From Bacteroidota bacterium (lineage in GTDB: Bacteria; Bacteroidota; Bacteroidia; Flavobacteriales_D; Crocinitomicaceae), in the NCBI GenBank assembly GCA_016866375.1, contig VGMK01000080.1, forward strand, positions 1-8,498: a DNA stretch of 8,498 nucleotides. Reading direction: 5' to 3'. A program made the translations under genes and the position numbers. Shown in pieces: positions 5,781 through 8,498 of this stretch; the stretch's first letter is position 1; each line of letters opens with the position of its first letter. The notes beneath the pieces are model-generated. The model searched no databases, had not been told where the DNA came from, and worked only from the letters and a program-made list of their open reading frames with translations.

Positions 5781-8186
5781 CTAATACAAAGGAGGAAATC
5801 TTGCCGGATCAGCTTCTTGCATTATGCTGTAAGTAGTTTCGATAATATCATCAATACTTGGCTTCGAAAAATAGTCGCCATCCGTTCCGTATGCAGGACG
5901 ATGATCTTTAGCAGTTAATGTAATGGGTTTTGAATCGAGGTGATAATAGCCACTTTGTTCTACCATTATTTTATCCAAAATAAACGCACTGGCTCCTGAA
6001 CTGACATCCTCATCTACAATAAGCAGTCGATTCGTTTTTTTCAGAGAGTCAGAAATTAGGTGATGAATGTCGAACGGAAGTAGCGTTTGAATATCTATGA
6101 GTTCTACTGATATCCCAAGTTCCTCTGAAGTATGAGCTGCTTGCTGACACAAATTGAACGTAGAGCCATAAGAAACCACAGTCAAATCTTTTCCTTCTTT
6201 TACGATTTCAGGAACACCTAACGCTTCGCAGAATTCACCAATGTTAATTGGCATTTTTTCTTTCGTTCTGTATCCATTTAGTGGTTCCACCACGATAGCA
6301 GGTTCGTCCCCTTTGAGTAAAGTATTATAGAATCCCGCAGCTTTAGTCATGTTTCGCGGAACGCAAACATGTATGCCTCGAACGGCATTCACGATCATTC
6401 CCATAGGAGATCCGCTGTGCCATATGCCTTCCAATCGATGTCCTCGCGTGGAAATTATGAGTGGGGCTTTTTGCCCCCCCTTTGTTCTGTATTGTAGGGT
6501 GGCTAGGTCATCAGAAAGTACTTGAATGGCATATAGTAAATAATCGAGGTATTGAATTTCAGCAATGGGTCTTAATCCGCGCATAGCCATTCCAATACCT
6601 TGGCCAATTATAGTGCACTCTCTGATGCCGGTGTCAAAAACTCGAATTTCACCAAATTGTTCTTGCAAGCCTTCCAGTGTTTGGTTCACGCCTCCAATTT
6701 TGCCGGCATCTTCTCCAAAAACAAGAACTTCAGGGTATTTTTCAAGTAATTTCCTGTAGTTTTCACGTAAAATGATCCTGCCATCCTCCATGTTTGAATC
6801 ACTTGAATATTCCGGTGCAATGCCTGTTATCTTCGTTGCTGCATTTGCCGAAGCAGAGTACAATACAGAACTGTAACGCTCAAAATTGGCTTCAAGGGCT
6901 TGTTGAATCCATTCCTGTAAGGATGTTTTCGTTGGAGACTGAGTGTGAATAGCTATTCGAAGCGCTTTTCGAGCATATCCCAACACATCTTTTCGTATCG
7001 GTTCAAATGCTTTTTCCAACTCATCGGCAATGGCGTTTATTGATGCTCCCATTTCAGAGGTTTGACCAAGTGAACGCAAAATGGGAAGTAATCCGTCGAT
7101 ATCTTTTTTTATTTCTGAGCTAAAAGCTTTCCAAGCCTCATTTTTTGCCTTTCGCACCGTTTCTTTGGCTTCTTTTGCAATGTCGTCCAAATGAGCATCA
7201 TCAGCTATTGTCAAACCATTTGCATTAAAAGCAAGTATCCATTCGCGAAATTTGGAGATACAGTCAAAATCTTTTTCCCATTGCATACGCTCTGCCGATT
7301 TGTACCGTTCGTGAGATCCTGAAGTTGAGTGTCCCTGAGGTTGATTTACCTCCTCCACATGTACTAGAACGGGAATATGTTCTTCCCTTGCCAATTTAAC
7401 TGCCCTTTCATACGTATCACATAAATGGGGATAATCCCATCCTTTGGTTGTAAATATTTCGTATCCTGGCTTTTCTTTGGTTCGCTGCATTCCAGCCAAC
7501 GCTTCTGAGATACTTCCTTTCGTGGTTTGGTATTCTCGCGGAACAGAAATTCCGAATCCATCGTCCCAAATAGACATAACAACAGGCACTTGCATAACAC
7601 CCATTGCATTGATAGATTCCCAAAAAGGTCCCTCTGATGTTGAGGCATCGCCAATAGTTCCAAACGCAACTTCACCTCCTTTGTTCGAAAATTTTTCAAA
7701 TGCTTTGGTTTGTAATTGTTCATTTTGTCGAAAAATTTTCGATGCTTGCGCCAAACCTACCAAACGCGGCATTTGACCGGCAGTAGGGGATATGTCAGAG
7801 GAACTGTTGCGCTGTTCCATCAAGTTCTTCCATTGTCCATCCTTGTCTAAATTTCGGGTAGAATAATGCCCTCCCATTTGTCTACCTGCAGAAAGGGGTT
7901 CAATGTTAACGTCGGTGTGCGCGTAGAGTCCTGCAAAATATTGTTGCAATGTCAGCTCATTTATTGCTAACATAATAGTTTGGTCGCGGTAGTATCCGGA
8001 ACGAAAGTCGCCTTTTTGAAATTGCTTGGCAAGTGCCACCTGAGCGAGTTCCTTCCCATCACCGAAAATCCCAAATTTTGCTTTTCCTGTTAAGACCTCC
8101 TTGCGACCTAAAAGCGAAGCCTCCCTTGACTCACACACCAAGCGAAAGTCTGACAAGATGTTTTGTTTAAATTCGTCAAATTTCAT
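5781..8186 (-). CDS. Fused alpha/beta E1 component of a 2-oxoacid dehydrogenase (branched-chain type likely)
   Basis: An 801-residue thiamine-diphosphate enzyme that decarboxylates a 2-oxoacid and passes the acyl group to the lipoyl domain of an E2 partner. Both E1 subunits are in one chain. The alpha half has YYRDQ (65-69), the cofactor-binding region GDASTSEGPFWESIN (179-193), WDDGFGISVP (207-216) and the active-site loop QGHSTSGSHERY (284-295, with H286). Residues about 298-465 are a long, charged, mostly helical linker. The beta half (about 466-801) has VFGEDAGKIGGV, the catalytic glutamate E523 in GIRECTIIGQGIG, EIQYLDY, RTKGGQKAP, GHRLEGIWHSGSP, and a C-terminal transketolase-like domain with DEDVSSGASAF. 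It is full length and intact. The alpha motif reads GDA...DDG instead of the textbook GDG...NN, which I recall as typical of this Bacteroidota fused family. The substrate is inferred; pyruvate cannot be excluded, and no E2 or E3 gene is in the window. Confidence 0.9.
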   Translation of the reverse strand: MKFDEFKQNILSDFRLVCESREASLLGRKEVLTGKAKFGIFGDGKELAQVALAKQFQKGDFRSGYYRDQTIMLAINELTLQQYFAGLYAHTDVNIEPLSAGRQMGGHYSTRNLDKDGQWKNLMEQRNSSSDISPTAGQMPRLVGLAQASKIFRQNEQLQTKAFEKFSNKGGEVAFGTIGDASTSEGPFWESINAMGVMQVPVVMSIWDDGFGISVPREYQTTKGSISEALAGMQRTKEKPGYEIFTTKGWDYPHLCDTYERAVKLAREEHIPVLVHVEEVNQPQGHSTSGSHERYKSAERMQWEKDFDCISKFREWILAFNANGLTIADDAHLDDIAKEAKETVRKAKNEAWKAFSSEIKKDIDGLLPILRSLGQTSEMGASINAIADELEKAFEPIRKDVLGYARKALRIAIHTQSPTKTSLQEWIQQALEANFERYSSVLYSASANAATKITGIAPEYSSDSNMEDGRIILRENYRKLLEKYPEVLVFGEDAGKIGGVNQTLEGLQEQFGEIRVFDTGIRECTIIGQGIGMAMRGLRPIAEIQYLDYLLYAIQVLSDDLATLQYRTKGGQKAPLIISTRGHRLEGIWHSGSPMGMIVNAVRGIHVCVPRNMTKAAGFYNTLLKGDEPAIVVEPLNGYRTKEKMPINIGEFCEALGVPEIVKEGKDLTVVSYGSTFNLCQQAAHTSEELGISVELIDIQTLLPFDIHHLISDSLKKTNRLLIVDEDVSSGASAFILDKIMVEQSGYYHLDSKPITLTAKDHRPAYGTDGDYFSKPSIDDIIETTYSIMQEADPARFPPLY
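6463..6480. repeat. GC-rich inverted repeat with 7-base G/C tract inside the E1 gene
   Basis: GGGGC at 6463-6467 and GCCCC at 6473-6477 can pair around a TTTTT loop, and the C run extends to 6480. On the coding strand the run is seven G in a row, encoding the K-G-G part of the conserved RTKGGQKAP motif. The reading frame is intact through it. Confidence 0.5.
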
Positions 8187-8240
8187 TCGATGTTCACGTT
8201 GTTCGGAGATTTAGTTTCATTTATAGATGAATACCACGTA

Positions 8241-8248
8241 CAAATATA
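8241..8248 (-). promoter_or_regulatory. Candidate -7 box for the fused E1 gene
   Basis: On the minus strand this reads TATATTTG, an exact TAnnTTTG match, placed about 55 nt upstream of the ATG at 8186. Transcription would start near 8234, giving a leader of nearly 50 nt. No clear TTG or TTTG -33 element is visible at the normal spacing, where the minus strand reads CACAATAAAAGGG. The box position in a divergent intergenic region supports it. Confidence 0.5.
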
Positions 8249-8314
8249 AAGAAAATAGACCCTTTTATTGTGGCTTTTCAGGTAACTTTTAAAAATTTCC
8301 GTACATTGGTAAGT

Positions 8315-8498
8315 ATGAATCAATCAGTGGCTACTGAATTATGTGCTTCCTCCGTAGAATCCTTGCTTATGGCATCGAAATATCGTGTTACTCGGATTGA
8401 ACTTTGTCAGGACTTAGATCAAGGAGGTTTGACACCCTCTCCCGGCTTATTTGAAATATCAAAAGAACTCGGAATTGAAACACATGTATTGATTCGTC
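8315..8498 (+). CDS. cutC: CutC family protein, N-terminal part (cut by window edge)
   Basis: The first 61 codons of a gene that runs off the right edge. The translation starts MNQSVATELCASSVESLLMA and continues with RIELCQDLDQGGLTPSPGL (28-46) and a strand ending HVLIR at the edge. This matches the start of the CutC TIM-barrel family, where E. coli has a RVELC...GGLTPS motif at the same place and an IRPR motif just after the point where this window ends. CutC proteins are linked to copper homeostasis, although the direct role in copper handling is disputed. ATG 8315 fits the family N terminus; in-frame TTG 8306 and GTG 8270 would only add non-conserved residues. The gene is divergent from the E1 gene across a 128-bp spacer. 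The usual length of about 240 residues implies that three quarters of it lies outside the window. Confidence 0.9.
   Translation, partial: MNQSVATELCASSVESLLMASKYRVTRIELCQDLDQGGLTPSPGLFEISKELGIETHVLIR

Noticed and set aside
7364..7776. Overlapping open frames of about 70-120 codons on both strands within the E1 alpha region
   Set aside because: They lie wholly inside a well-supported coding gene with conserved active-site motifs, and their translations show no domain or signal features; they are shadow frames.
8302..8309. TACATTGG as a promoter -7 box for cutC
   Set aside because: One mismatch to TAnnTTTG, only 5 bases before the ATG, and no -33 element at a suitable distance; too weak to annotate.
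1..8498. Mobile elements, CRISPR arrays, tRNA/rRNA genes or defence genes
   Set aside because: No transposase or integrase motifs, no regularly spaced direct repeats and no cloverleaf-like sequences were seen; almost all bases are accounted for by housekeeping or envelope genes.

Overview
The window looks like an ordinary chromosomal stretch from a member of the Bacteroidota, probably the Flavobacteriales. I infer this from the AT-rich composition, the lack of clear Shine-Dalgarno sequences ahead of most genes, several matches to the Bacteroidota -7 promoter box (TAnnTTTG), and gene families typical of the phylum: a DUF2490 outer-membrane protein, an M1 peptidase with a C-terminal barrel-like region, and a fused alpha/beta 2-oxoacid dehydrogenase E1. 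I could not assign a genus.

Layout. At the left edge a short open frame (1-51) may be the end of an upstream gene. Three genes then run rightwards. The first is a DUF2490 outer-membrane protein (69-842). The second is a secreted M1-family zinc metallopeptidase with a C-terminal barrel-like domain (911-3907). The third is a 67K-type signal peptide peptidase SppA (3909-5720), which starts one base after the peptidase stop. All three are cell-envelope proteins, and the last two are almost certainly cotranscribed. A 60-bp convergent spacer follows. The leftward gene at 8186-5781 encodes an 801-residue fused E1 component (alpha plus beta) of a 2-oxoacid dehydrogenase, most likely the branched-chain type. 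A 128-bp divergent intergenic region with a good -7 box for the E1 gene separates it from the beginning of a rightward cutC-family gene (8315 onward), which is cut by the window edge.

Functionally there are two themes: envelope proteolysis and outer-membrane proteins on the left, and central/amino-acid metabolism plus a putative copper-homeostasis protein on the right. I found no mobile elements, CRISPR arrays, tRNA or rRNA genes, and no convincing undescribed system. The points most worth a second look are the M1 peptidase-barrel fusion, its start codon lying almost on top of a promoter-like box, and the altered thiamine-diphosphate motif and long helical linker of the fused E1.
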